DNA from: Diphasiastrum complanatum
Lineage: Eukaryota; Streptophyta; Lycopodiopsida; Lycopodiales; Lycopodiaceae
Length of the DNA stretch: 64,000 bases
Direction of reading: 5' to 3'
Assembly (NCBI GenBank): GCA_029204225.1
Contig: CM055094.1
Location: forward strand, 22,256,657 to 22,320,656
In this document: positions 20,410 through 30,930 of the stretch, in pieces
Layout of the letters: each line of letters starts with the position of its first letter
Position numbering within the stretch: position 1 is the first letter of the stretch
Made by a program: the position numbers and the translations under genes
The notes under the pieces: generated by a model
Seen by the model: the letters and a program-made list of their open reading frames with translations, nothing else
The model's database searches: none
What the model was told of the DNA's origin: nothing

Positions 20410-20860
20410 CTCCTCGTAAATATGTATCTAATATGGATTAAGCATCGATCTTGAGATAAGACCAAGATTAGATCTATGCTTTGAGAAGGCACTTTTGCAA
20501 AGTGGATTTGTGAGAAGATCAACAATACATGAAGATGTGTCCATGTGTTCCAAGTTGATTTCACCTCCAATGAGCTTTTCCCTTACAAAATGGTGTGCCA
20601 CTTCTATATGCTTGCTTCTTGCATGAAAAATAGGACTGTTTGCAAGAGCTTGTGCCGATATGTTGTCACATTTGATCAAGGGAAGATCATCCTCTTTGAT
20701 GCACTTTAGCTCCATGATTAACCTCTTGATCCAAAGCACCTCTTTAGTTGTTGTAGTGAGTGCTTTGTACTCAACCTCACAAGAAGATAGAGATATGGTA
20801 TCTTGCTTCTTTGAAAGCCAAGACACAAGATTGCCTCCAAGAAAGATAGTATATGCATAT
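20410..20860 (-). pseudogene. Tandem E RNase H fragment
   Basis: Polypurine tract and C-terminal RNase H of a second E copy: LVSWLSKKQDTISLSS, IKCDNISAQALANSPIFH and the SRSMLNPY end. It does not carry the RNase H deletion seen in the two E arms. It ends abruptly near 20856-20860 at CATAT, the same pentamer as the E target site. Confidence 0.85.
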
Positions 20861-21260
20861 TAGAATGATCATTAGCTCATGCTTTCATCCATCAATCCAC
20901 AAAATCACACATTTGCAAAATAGGTGTTAGAAATCTATTTGGAGTGATCATTAAGATCCATTAGGTAGGATTTCCTTACATCGCACCCCTCCCTTGAGAA
21001 GATAAGCCTCAAGAGGAGAAGATATAGAGCTCAAGAAACCTAGATATACCAAAAAGCCAAGATCCAAGAAGAGGATCCAAGCAGAACCAAAAATCCAAAA
21101 AGAGCCAAGAAGATAGTCAAGAACCTCACCCCTCATCTAAGCCGTTCCACTTCTAGATCCATCACCAAGCTTGACACCCTTGGAAGGCTTAGATCCCATT
21201 TAGATCCATAACTTAGCCCGCTCTCCATTGGATTGAATCCCGCTACTACATCGATACTCA
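20861..21260. other. Unassigned stretch, possible continuation of J LTR
   Basis: No convincing gene. The sequence after CATAT at 20856-20860 could be the downstream half of the J LTR interrupted at 4553. This is inference only, because the right arm does not include this part. Confidence 0.3.
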
Positions 21261-21428
21261 CCCGGTTGGAGATCCCCCAACTTTGCCCAAAAGTTGAAAT
21301 TCATAGGTGAAAGACCATACAGAGACAAAAAAATTCTATCTTATGGAGGAGTGGTGTTGGAAAACCTTGATGGCCAAAGATTTGATACTTCAATGAATGG
21401 CAACCAATTACGCAAGTTTTAATAGTCT
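21261..21428 (+). pseudogene. C-terminal end of a Ty3/gypsy polyprotein (element L)
   Basis: Frame reading LKFIGERPYRD, then SYGGVVLENLDGQ and MNGNQLRKF before a stop. This resembles the C-terminal tail of plant Tat/Athila-type gypsy polyproteins, which end in a 'LDG...NG..LK.F' pattern. It is followed by an A-rich stretch (21510-21640), also common after pol in that lineage. Only the tail survives. Confidence 0.5.
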
Positions 21429-22048
21429 GATTCTCCTACCTGATTGTTAATTTGTACTTTTTATTTTTATTTAATTTTGCAAATTTGTTCTTTTAGATTA
21501 ATTATTTTTTTTTTTGAAAAAAGACAATAAAAATGCAAAAAAATTGAAAAAATTGAAAAATAGAAAAGATGAGCAAAGGTCAGAAAAGTCATCAGATCAC
21601 AAAAAGATGAAGGAAAATATTTTCATGAATGATTTTTTTGAGAAAAAATGACTCAAAAATCACTATCATGGCTAGATTTTGATTCAAACAATCATATTAA
21701 CTCTTTTCGAGCTCTCAGATAATAAATCCTGTTCAAATCTTGAGATCAAAAAAGGGCGACTCGATTCGGGATCGAAAAATTCGATTTGAGTCAATTTGAC
21801 TTGACTCTGGAGTTCGATCTTCTGACTATATATTTTTTGTAGTAAAGTATATACAGATTTCAGGATGCTCATTATTGAATGGATTTGGTCCTAAGCATTA
21901 AAATCATATTGCAATTGATTTCCAAAGAGCATTACAGGCGTACGCACAAGAGTACCAATCCTTGTCAGATCCAACGGTTAGGCAGTCAGCTTTATTTGCA
22001 AAAGACCTCGCTTGTCTTGCATCTATATGATGCAAATGAGATGATTGT

Positions 22049-22300
22049 TTGTCGGCATTAACTTTTGATCCAAATAACCCAATGGCATCCGAGCATGTTC
22101 AAGATCAACTTCCATTGGCTAGATTGTACTATCGTGCGACAATGTTCAAAGGCTCTTGGAAAACGTTACCTGGATGGCATCTAAATGGTTATCAGGTGCA
22201 CAAATGTTTCTTTCCACATGACATAAATTTTAATGAGCCACGTCTGGAATTCATGGAAAAGGCTCAACACCATTTGATCAAGGTCCAAAGTCCGAAGTGA
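22049..22300 (+). pseudogene. Unrecognised ORF 3' of gypsy pol (element L)
   Basis: An 83-codon frame with SEHVQDQLPLARLYYRATMF and PGWHLNGYQVHKCFFPHDIN. No domain was recognised. It lies between the gypsy pol tail and a polypurine tract, so it is probably part of the element's 3' region. Confidence 0.35.
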
Positions 22301-22337
22301 ATAAATCTCGCGAGGTGTATTGGACCGCCACCAATTT

Positions 22338-22350
22338 TGGTGGGGGATAT
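22338..22350 (+). other. Polypurine tract of element L
   Basis: TTGGTGGGGGATAT immediately before an LTR starting TGTTGGAGGG. Confidence 0.6.
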
Positions 22351-23129
<779 letters not shown>

Positions 23130-23194
23130 CTAATACCCGCTACACAAACATGGATGGGTATCAGTTCCAAACTTGACAATACAAGTATTACATT

Positions 23195-23577
23195 ATTGCT
23201 TAGGTTTTCAAATCGAAAGGGATAGGGAAAATGGGCTTACCTGGATGGAAAGAAGTATATATGTGAATTCACTAATTGAGAAATTTGGGTTAAAGATAGT
23301 TTTCTTGTAATCATACCACTTGATGCTAATGTAAGGTTGAGCAGGGACTTGTGTCCCACTGAGCAACATGAAATGGACAAAATGAGAGATGAACCACTCA
23401 GGAATCTAATTGGCAACTTAATGTACGCCATGGTGTGTACTGGACCTCAATTGGGAGTTGCAGTTACCAAGCTTAGCCAGTTCCTCACCAACCCAAGATA
23501 GATCTTGGCCTCATGTATAAGGCCACCAAAGAAGGTCCAATGTTAGGATGTGCAAACTCAAAGTGGAGAGGGGATGT
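23195..23577 (+). pseudogene. Copia RT/RNase H fragment M, 5' part
   Basis: Degenerate plus-strand frame with LRNLIGNLMYAMVCTGPQL and VTKLSQFLTNPR, the region between reverse transcriptase and RNase H of copia pol. D2 interrupts it (target site GATGT, 23573-23577). Confidence 0.75.
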
Positions 23578-24259
23578 TGTTAAAAATTCACAATTCTAGC
23601 TTGACTAGTTTTGGTCATATGACTTGTAAATAGTTAGATGGTCATGATGTGGCTTGTCACACGTGCCAAATAGCATAGGATTCCATTCATAAGGATGTTC
23701 TCAAGTAGACCTAAGTGTTAGAACCTTTGGAATGAGTCCAAATTATGCTTAGATACAAGGGAAAAAAAATAGGAGCTATTTTTGGTAGTTTTTGCATTGT
23801 TGAGGGATCTCCAAGATTCCAACCCTAACTTGGTAGGGATGAAAGATCCACCAAAATTAGCATTAGGGATAGGTTTAGGGCTACTCATACCTGCCCGAAA
23901 CCATGATGGATCATGTATATATAGGTGATGATATCTCACCAAAATCAATCAAGCAATTTCATGTTTTTTCTCTCATAATGGTGCAATTGCTCTCTATGTT
24001 CATAATTGTTTGAGTACTTGTGATTACTAATGATTATAGGATTGAATGTAGGTCTGGTGTACAGTACTCAGACTGTGGGAGGCCGTACTTTCACACGTGT
24101 GAAGCCTTCTTCAAGGATTTGGGCCATTTAGTGAGGTTCAAGCATAGATTTTTGATGGATTTTGATGGTTCAACTTGTGCCAATCTTATGAAATCATAAT
24201 CTATTGTTTCCCTCATCATTTCAAGTGTTTTAGGATCCTTATTTGCTGTAATTTTTACA
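23578..24259 (+). repeat. D2 5' LTR, 682 bp
   Basis: TGTTAAAAATTC...AATTTTTACA. Contains TCACACGTGTGA near 24091 and GGCCGTAC just before it. Confidence 0.95.
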
Positions 24260-24271
24260 TGGTATCAGAGC
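24260..24271 (+). other. D2 primer-binding site (initiator tRNA-Met)
   Basis: TGGTATCAGAGC directly after the LTR. Confidence 0.95.
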
Positions 24272-24743
24272 CTAAAGGCTGAAATGAGCTAAATCCTTGG
24301 TTTTCATTCAATTTGATCACAATTTTTGATCTAAATCTTGTGTAGATTGGATCTTAGCATCTAGTATTGATTCTAGAACTCAAAGTGAGTCAAATACATT
24401 GGAGATTGGTGTTGTGTGACTTCATTTGCAGGTGTTTAGGTGTCTAAAACCAGAGGCAAAGTTGAATTCAATTCACATTACCAAGATAGCAAGTTTTGCT
24501 TGCTCCAAGCATTGATTTCTAAGCGAGTTTTGGAGGTGATTTCATAGAGGAGGCTTTCTAGCATTCAAGGAGAGGGAAGATCAGAGTTTTGGGGACTCTT
24601 CAAGGCTGTTCTAAGGTGTAGTAGGCACCTCCTAAAGTGATTTAGGTTCAGTCCAACCATTGCTTGACTTATGCACCAAATTAGATCAATTTTTCATCAA
24701 TTTTGATCATTTTTTGCTTGTGATTGGATAGTAGATTGATGCC

Positions 24744-26216
24744 TTGATTGAGAATGAAACTTGGTTGCTTGTTGAGAGACCTCAAAGGAATGTAATAGGA
24801 TGCAAGTGGGTCTTCAAGCTTAAGTTGAATGCAAATGGGAGTGTTAACAAACATAAAGCAAGATTAGTTGCAAAAGGTTATGCTCAAGAGAGAGGGATAG
24901 ACTATGAGGAAACTTTTGCACCCGTGGCCAAGATGGTCACAATAAGACTAATCATTGCACTTGCATCACATTTTGGATGGATTCTATGTCAAATGGATGT
25001 CTCTAATGCTTTCTTGAATGGTTTTTTGGAAGAGGATATCTATATGGAACAGCCACAAGGGTTCATCAAGCATGGAATGGAGAACAAAGTATGCCATCTC
25101 CAAAGAAGCATCTATGGCTTGAAGCAAGCCTCGAGATCTTGGAATTCAAGACTACATTGCTATCTTATTTCAATTTCTTTTGTTCAAAGTGAATATGATC
25201 CCACTCTTTACATTAAGTTTGATGATGTTGGTATTGTACTTTTACTCATTTATGTAGATGACATCATCATTAGTGGAAATAGTGTTGATGGTATTGAAAA
25301 AATCAAGATAGATCTATCCTTAGAGTTCAAGATGGTAGATCTAGGGTGTCTTCACTTCATCTTAGGCATAGAAGTACTTAGAGGGTCTGATTTTATCTTT
25401 ATAAGTCAAGTAAACTATGCTCAAAGTCTTTTGAAGAAGTTTAAGATGGAAGTATGCAAAAGTGTTGACACACCAATGGAGCAAGATGTAAAAGTGCCAA
25501 ATGAAGATGATGAAAGATCCTTCATGGACATCACTTTGTTTAGGCAACTTATAGGTTCCTTAATGTGGATCACTATAACTAGACCAGATCTTAGCTTTAG
25601 TGTATGTAGGTTGAGCCAATCCATGCAAAAGCCATTGAATATCCATTGGAAAAAGGCTGAGAGGATTCTAAGATACATCTCGGGTACATTGGATTTTGGG
25701 ATTCTATATAGAGGAGATGTGATTAACCTTCATGCATTTAGTGATTCAGATTTTGCAGGGGACAAGAGGGATAGGAAATCAACAAGTGCCTATTCAACTT
25801 TCATAGGAGAAGGTGTGGTTTCATGGCTTTCAAAAAAGCAAGAAACTATATCTCTATCTTCAACCGAGGCCGAGTACAAAGCTTTGACAACCACTACAAA
25901 GGAGGTACTTTGGATCAAGAGATTATTGGTGGAACTAAAGATCATGGATTCAGAGGAGGCACCAATCATCTACAATGACAATATATCAGCCCAACACCTT
26001 GCATCTAACCCAATCTTCCATGCAAGATCTAAGCACATTGAGATATGCCATCACTTTGTGAGAGAAATGGTGCAAGCCAAGGAGATTGCTTTGGAGCATG
26101 TTCCAAGCAATGAATGTGTAGCTGATCTACTTACTAAACCACTTCAAAAGACACCTTTTATGAAGTTCAGATCATCACTTGGAGTGATTAGTAAAGCAAT
26201 GATTGAACCAAGCTAG
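24744..26216 (+). CDS. D2 reverse transcriptase/RNase H, N-terminally truncated (490 codons)
   Basis: Open frame from ENETWLLVERPQRN through to SKAMIEPS. It includes GCKWVFKLKLNANG, YVDDIIISG, SDSDFAGDK, STEAEYKAL and NDNISAQHLAS, so the RT catalytic Asp pair and the RNase H acidic residues are present. It has no ATG at its 5' end in this frame (the first codon is TTG), and the RT N-terminus is missing, so a functional product is doubtful. Very close to D1 (for example ALASHFGWILCQ against ALVSHFGWIICQ). The intact frame reflects youth more than selection. Confidence 0.8.
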   Translation: MIENETWLLVERPQRNVIGCKWVFKLKLNANGSVNKHKARLVAKGYAQERGIDYEETFAPVAKMVTIRLIIALASHFGWILCQMDVSNAFLNGFLEEDIYMEQPQGFIKHGMENKVCHLQRSIYGLKQASRSWNSRLHCYLISISFVQSEYDPTLYIKFDDVGIVLLLIYVDDIIISGNSVDGIEKIKIDLSLEFKMVDLGCLHFILGIEVLRGSDFIFISQVNYAQSLLKKFKMEVCKSVDTPMEQDVKVPNEDDERSFMDITLFRQLIGSLMWITITRPDLSFSVCRLSQSMQKPLNIHWKKAERILRYISGTLDFGILYRGDVINLHAFSDSDFAGDKRDRKSTSAYSTFIGEGVVSWLSKKQETISLSSTEAEYKALTTTTKEVLWIKRLLVELKIMDSEEAPIIYNDNISAQHLASNPIFHARSKHIEICHHFVREMVQAKEIALEHVPSNECVADLLTKPLQKTPFMKFRSSLGVISKAMIEPS

Positions 26217-26219
26217 ATA

Positions 26220-26230
26220 GTGAGGAGGAG
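26220..26230 (+). other. D2 polypurine tract
   Basis: GTGAGGAGGAG between the pol stop codon and the 3' LTR. Confidence 0.85.
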
Positions 26231-26912
26231 TGTTAAAAATTCACAATTCTAGCTTGACTAGTTTTGGTCATATGACTTGTAAATAGTTAGATGGTCATGA
26301 TGTGGCTTGTCACACGTGCCAAATAGCATAGGATTCCATTCATAAGGATGTTCTCAAGTAGACCTAAGTGTTAGAACCTTTGGAATGAGTCCAAATTATG
26401 CTTAGATACAAGGGAAAAAAAATAGGAGCTATTTTTGGTAGTTTTTGCATTGTTGAGGGATCTCCAAGATTCCAACCCTAACTTGGTAGGGATGAAAGAT
26501 CCACCAAAATTAGCATTAGGGATAGGTTTAGGGCTACTCATACCTGCCCGAAACCGTGATGGATCATGTATATATAGGTGATGATATCTCACCAAAATCA
26601 ATCAAGCAATTTCATGTTTTTTCTCTCATAATGGTGCAATTGCTCTCTATGTTCATAATTGTTTGAGTACTTGTGATTACTAATGATTATAGGATTGAAT
26701 GTAGGTCTGGTGTACAGTACTCAGACTGTGGGAGGCCGTACTTTCACACGTGTGAAGCCTTCTTCAAGGATTTGGGCCATTTAGTGAGGTTCAAGCATAG
26801 ATTTTTGATGGATTTTGATGGTTCAACTTGTGCTAATCTTATGAAATCATAATCTATTGTTTCCCTCATCATTTCAAGTGTTTTAGGATCCTTATTTGCT
26901 GTAATTTTTACA
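26231..26912 (+). repeat. D2 3' LTR, 682 bp
   Basis: Same structure as the 5' LTR; ends AATTTTTACA and is followed by the GATGT target-site copy. Confidence 0.95.
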
Positions 26913-26917
26913 GATGT

Positions 26918-27150
26918 AACAGGGAGTGTACAAGTGGATACGTCTAAATAATGGCAAGATCTGATGTAAGCTAGAGCTACAAGAAACAACACTCCACAGC
27001 CTTGTCATCAAGAAAGTCTGAATATATGGGGGAAAGTCATGGTGCTAAAGAATTTATATGGAAGTAGACCATTATGGGAGAACTGGGAATTGACAACTCA
27101 AGAATGACACTCTACAACGACAATCAAGGGCGCTTTATGTTACGAGTGAT
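26918..27150 (+). pseudogene. Copia RNase H fragment M, 3' part
   Basis: Continues the frame interrupted by D2: TGSVQVDTS, then in a shifted frame STALSSRKSEYMGES, KEFIW and LYNDNQGAL, recognisable as the copia RNase H core with its Glu and Asp positions. Heavily decayed. Confidence 0.7.
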
Positions 27151-27175
27151 AAGATGATGTCTAGGAATTTACCTC

Positions 27176-27608
27176 TTATAGTTGAAGCCTGCAGGTTTTC
27201 TTTTGCACGATTATCATTAGCATATTTTACGAGCATTGAAAGCCAGAAAACGAACAAATGAGGGGGGAAAAGGTGGAGCACTAAAATACGGAAATTCAAC
27301 AACAAAAAAGGATCACTTTATTTACAAAAAGAATCAATCAATCAAATCACACTACTGAATGAGTGAGTCTTGAGAGAGAAGCTAACGAAGGACGTGGCCG
27401 AGTCTTCGAATCTAGCTGGCCAGACATCTATATTAAAAGGTGAATTCACTCTGGATCGGTAATTGTAGAACACCAACGTGAAGGAGATACTAGGAGCTGG
27501 TTGTTGGGTGAGTTCGCTGGTTTCTTTTTGGTATACTCATTCAGTTGCGTTATTTTGCACTAGTGCTGATTTGTTTGTGCCGGGAGAGCGTAGCAATTAG
27601 CAGCTGCG
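27176..27608 (+). promoter_or_regulatory. Upstream region and 5' UTR of the ISG12-like gene
   Basis: About 430 bp between the transposon remnant and the ATG. The distal part (27176-27372) recurs at 32811-33008, and parts including the proximal 100 bp recur at 46721-46920, so this upstream sequence was copied independently of the coding region. No clear TATA box was picked. TTTTTGGTATACTC near 27526 is conserved in the 46.8 kb copy. Confidence 0.45.
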
Positions 27609-27980
27609 ATGGATTGGCTACCAGGCTCAATGAAAGGCGTCCTGGTTACAGCTACGAGTTGCGGTGCGGCATTGCTGGGCGGAGCCAAAGTGGCCACTGC
27701 TGCTCTAAGTTACAGTGGATTCACTTCCGTGGGTCCTGCTGCAGGATCCTATGCTGCAGCATGGATGTCTTCCATTGCATCAGCCAGCGGAGGTGCTGTC
27801 CCGGCGGGATCTGTGTTTGCCACCATCCAGTCTCTGGCCATGACGCAAGCAGCCGGTGTATTAGGAGCAACAACTTTGATCGGCGGCGGGCTGCTAGGCG
27901 GGGGAGTACTAGGCGGCGCACTTTATTTTGCTGGGCAAAAATTATGTGAAACTGATATGATAAGTAAAATCTGCACCTAA
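27609..27980 (+). CDS. Ifi-6-16/ISG12-like small membrane protein (123 aa)
   Basis: A single-exon frame of 123 codons. The central segment is the Ifi-6-16 (ISG12/IFI27) family signature: GFTSVGPAAGSYAAAWMS at residues 37-54, then GGAVPAGSVFATIQSLAM at 61-78. Hydrophobic alanine/glycine-rich stretches (about 10-33, 63-78 and 82-107) predict two or three membrane segments, as in family members, which in animals sit in mitochondrial or ER membranes and affect apoptosis. The length fits the family (roughly 100-130 aa). The start is the first ATG after a conserved leader. GC-rich codons contrast with the AT-rich transposons around it, which supports a host gene. Its role in this organism is unknown. 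Confidence 0.78.
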   Translation: MDWLPGSMKGVLVTATSCGAALLGGAKVATAALSYSGFTSVGPAAGSYAAAWMSSIASASGGAVPAGSVFATIQSLAMTQAAGVLGATTLIGGGLLGGGVLGGALYFAGQKLCETDMISKICT

Positions 27981-28084
27981 ACAGACTCTTTTTGGAACCG
28001 AAGTAAATGGTGCTGTATTTTGTTTTGCTTTACCTGAACCTATTCGATTTTAAATCACATCATCAAACTTCAGGTCTATGTTAC
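27981..28084 (+). other. 3' flank of the ISG12-like gene
   Basis: A/T-rich, likely 3' UTR; copia-like sequence begins near 28085. No clear polyadenylation signal was chosen. Confidence 0.35.
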
Positions 28085-29150
28085 AAATGTAGGGGGCATG
28101 ATACGTTACTGTTTAGTAACAATCTGAATTTTTGGAAGGATGTAAAATGCATGCTAGCCCAAGAATACAAGATGACTAATGTCCCATTACTGTCTCGGAG
28201 TTCAGATTCATTGAATTAGATCCAACAAACAGATCTACATCAATCAACAATGATATCTCACTAATGTGTTGGAAAAATATGGAATGACTAACTGCAAATT
28301 GAGTCTCTTTCCACTCGACCCCGGTCTGAAACTGTCAAAGGAACAATGTCCTCAAACCAAGGAAAAAAAGGAGGAAATGAAGCAGTACCCATTTCACTCC
28401 ATTATCAACTCACTGATGTATGCAATGCTTTGCACTCAATCCTACCTTGCATACTCGATCGGCTCAGTAAGTCAGTTCCTATCCAATCTAGGGCCAACAC
28501 ATTGGAAAACACTCATGAAGGTCATGAAGTATGTTCAAGCAACAACATGTTTGAGCATCTATTATGGAGACAACCAATCTACCAACATTCTTGAAGCTTA
28601 TACAAATGCAGATTCGGCAGGAGATATCGACATCAGAAGATCGTCGACTTCTGGATTTGTATTCTTATTCATTCCAGGCCCAATCTCATGGAATAGCCAG
28701 AGTAGCATTATCATCAACACTGAATCAGAATACATAGTTGCCACAAATGCTACCAAGGAGGCAATTTGGCTAAGGAATCTACTAGCAGATATCGACCTTG
28801 CTTAAATATAATCCTCTCTCTCTACTCGAGTTTGTACTTTCATTTTTTTTCTCTAGCCGAGTTGAGGCATGACCTCGCTTAACTATAACCAACAACTACA
28901 TATTTTAATAATCAAAGCAAAATCGCACAATCTCTGAATTCGACATTTCACTTTCGAAGTAAGCATATCGAAATCATGTATCACTACTTTAGAGAAAAAG
29001 TGCAAAACAAGGAAAGCAAGGAAGTGTCATTGATTTACTACAGGACAGATTCTATGGCAGCAGATTACATCACCAAAGCACTATCCAGAGACCATCACAT
29101 TAGATTTAAAAACATTCTAAATCTGAAGATTGAAGATTTTAAAAATTGAC
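28085..29150 (+). pseudogene. Copia RT/RNase H remnant N
   Basis: Degenerate end of RT, then an open frame 28266-28805 with LEKYGMTNCKLSLFPLD, INSLMYAMLCTQSYLAYSIG and the RNase H segment AYTNADSAGDIDIRRSSTSG, SWNSQSS, NTESEYIVATNATKEAIW. After a 58-bp insertion of E-LTR sequence (28813-28871) the frame continues to the RNase H end (near 29150) and a purine tract. Stops and frameshifts make it nonfunctional. Confidence 0.8.
28813..28871 (-). repeat. 58-bp piece of E LTR inside remnant N
   Basis: CTCTCTCTACTCGA...GAGTTGAGGCAT matches the E LTR (59048 region on the plus strand). The flanks are an imperfect 19-bp direct repeat: GACCTTGCTTAAATATAAT at 28794-28812 and GACCTCGCTTAACTATAAC at 28871-28889. 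Confidence 0.75.
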
Positions 29151-29162
29151 ATTAAGTGAGAA

Positions 29163-29355
29163 TGTTGGATTTTAATGCTCAGGCCAATTTGGAGATTTAA
29201 TTTACACCATTGGATGTGCCATGTCATATGGACCATTCCATCTCAATTGTCACTCTCTCATTGGTACACATGTCATCATTAACACTAATTATAATTAGTG
29301 ACGAGAGGCCCTTTTTGAGTCCAAAAAGGGCCCTAATGATCCCTTGGATATCCCT
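29163..29355 (+). repeat. LTR start of remnant N
   Basis: TGTTGGATTTTAATGC follows the purine tract AAGTGAGAA and the RNase H end. About 190 bp is visible before gypsy integrase sequence starts, so the LTR is truncated. Confidence 0.55.
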
Positions 29356-30372
29356 CAGAAATGATGGAAAAACATATCTATGGATTTTGTAGTTGTACTT
29401 TCTAAGACCCATGGACAAAATGATTCTATTGGAGTTGTAGTGGATAGGTTAACTAAGTTAGCTATGTTCATACCAGTAAACTCAACTACAAAGGCTTCAG
29501 ATTTAGCCTAGATCTTTGTGAAAAGATTATTTAGGCTTTATGGACTGCCAAGTGATATTGTTAGTGATAGAGATCCTATTAAATTTACAGATTATTTTTG
29601 GTCAGTTGTTAGATGGATAGATTGAGAGAACTAATCAGACTACGGAGAATATGTTGAGAACATATGCATCTCACAAGCAGTTTTAGTCGGAGGACTACAT
29701 TCCTTTAATTGAGTTTGCTTAAAATAGGGAAAGACAACATTTTATAGGTTCTAGTTCGTTTATGCTTATGTACAATTTTCAAACTAGATCTTGATTAATG
29801 TGGAGACGAAATTTGTTAAGATCCAAAAGGTTGTTGATTTCATGCATGATATGCAAGCAATGTTGCAATTGGCATGTGATAGTATTCGTAGTGCTCAGAA
29901 CAGAGCTACACACTATGTCGATCTTAAGAGATTACCCAGAGCTTTTAATGATGATGACTGGATATATCTTAGAATTCTAAATGATTCAAGGATGATGGAC
30001 ACTGGAAAGCATTGCCAATTGTCTACTAGATATTGTGGACCGTTTCGAATTTTAAAGATAATTTGTTCTTTAGCTTACAAACTTGATCTTTAAGATAAAT
30101 CTACTTCTCATCCAGTGTTTCCTATCAATCGCTTGAAACTAAATTTACATGAAGGTGATACAGTTGGATCTGATGAGGACCTTACCGATTTGGAGGACTT
30201 ATTGCTTAGTGTACCTTTGGAACAAAAAAAAACACTTAAAATTAGAGATAAACGATTGAGAAATTGTTCTATCTCCTACTGCTTGATCCGTTGGAAAGGA
30301 CGCATTGAGGATGGTGATTCATTAGAAAGAGTTGAGAGCATAAAGAAGAACTTCCCTAGTTTGCACTTTTGA
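29356..30372 (+). pseudogene. Ty3/gypsy integrase and chromodomain remnant (element O)
   Basis: Integrase core with ISMDFVVVLSKT, VVVDRLTKLAMFIPV, LFRLYGLPSDIVSDRDP and, after a deletion, GQIERTNQTTENMLRTYAS; this is the Asp/Asp/Glu pattern of gypsy integrase. The C-terminal part (HPVFPINRLKL and SYCLIRWKGRIEDGDSLE) is the GPY/chromodomain-like end of plant chromoviruses. Several in-frame stops. No RT was found upstream. Confidence 0.82.
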
Positions 30373-30387
30373 GGATATAAGTAGTCC

Positions 30388-30930
30388 AAGGGGGGAAGAA
30401 TGTTATGTCCATGTCCAGTATAAGGGATTCAGAATAATTCTTGACGTGGATATTTGGTACTTTAATGTACGAATTAGTTACGCCTCGCCATTCCAAACTA
30501 GGACAAAAATGTAGTTAATAACCTTGTGAGGGCCCAAGGACACCCATTATGACATGTGGAGCTAGTGTATGGTGTGTGACTATTTTTTATATATGTAAAG
30601 GAGATTAAAAATATTTGGTTGAGAATTGGCATCCTATAAGGAATATCTAGGCTATTGGGGCTTATATATACCTGTAGGAACTCGCCGATCTACCTCACCT
30701 ATTTTCTTAGTTCCAGTTGCCAAGATCATCTCCTCTAGTTGGTTGGGTGGTTTGTCTGCACAATCATCCTCTTGGTGCATGCAACAAAATCTAGAAAATA
30801 TTCACTTAATGATCATTACAAGAAAAGTCAATGTGAGACTTTAGATGAGGTAGTAATGATCACAAGGAGCATCCAATTAAACATTATTGAAGTGGATGAT
30901 TCAGTTTGCTCACTCGGGAGTACATAAGTT
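30388..30930 (+). repeat. Element O polypurine tract and LTR
   Basis: AAGGGGGGAAGAA (30388-30400) followed by an LTR starting TGTTATGTCC at 30401. A TATA-like CTTATATATACC is at 30661. The 3' boundary is unresolved; 30930 is approximate. Confidence 0.55.

Larger units (their letters stand above)
23578..26912 (+). mobile_element. Element D2, internally deleted copia, 3,335 bp
   Basis: Flanked by a perfect 5-bp duplication GATGT (23573-23577 and 26913-26917). Two 682-bp LTRs differ at only a few sites (for example CCATGATGG against CCGTGATGG). The leader joins directly to mid reverse transcriptase near 24738, so gag, protease, integrase and early RT (about 2.8 kb of D1) are absent. It inserted into copia fragment M. 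Confidence 0.95.

Noticed and set aside
24744..26216. D2 RT/RNase H as a domesticated host gene
   Set aside because: It lies between young LTRs with a TSD and is nearly identical to D1 pol, so it is simply a recent deleted element.
27545..27949. Alternative 134-codon frame overlapping the ISG12-like gene
   Set aside because: Cysteine- and arginine-rich out-of-frame shadow; the 27609-27980 frame has a clear family signature.
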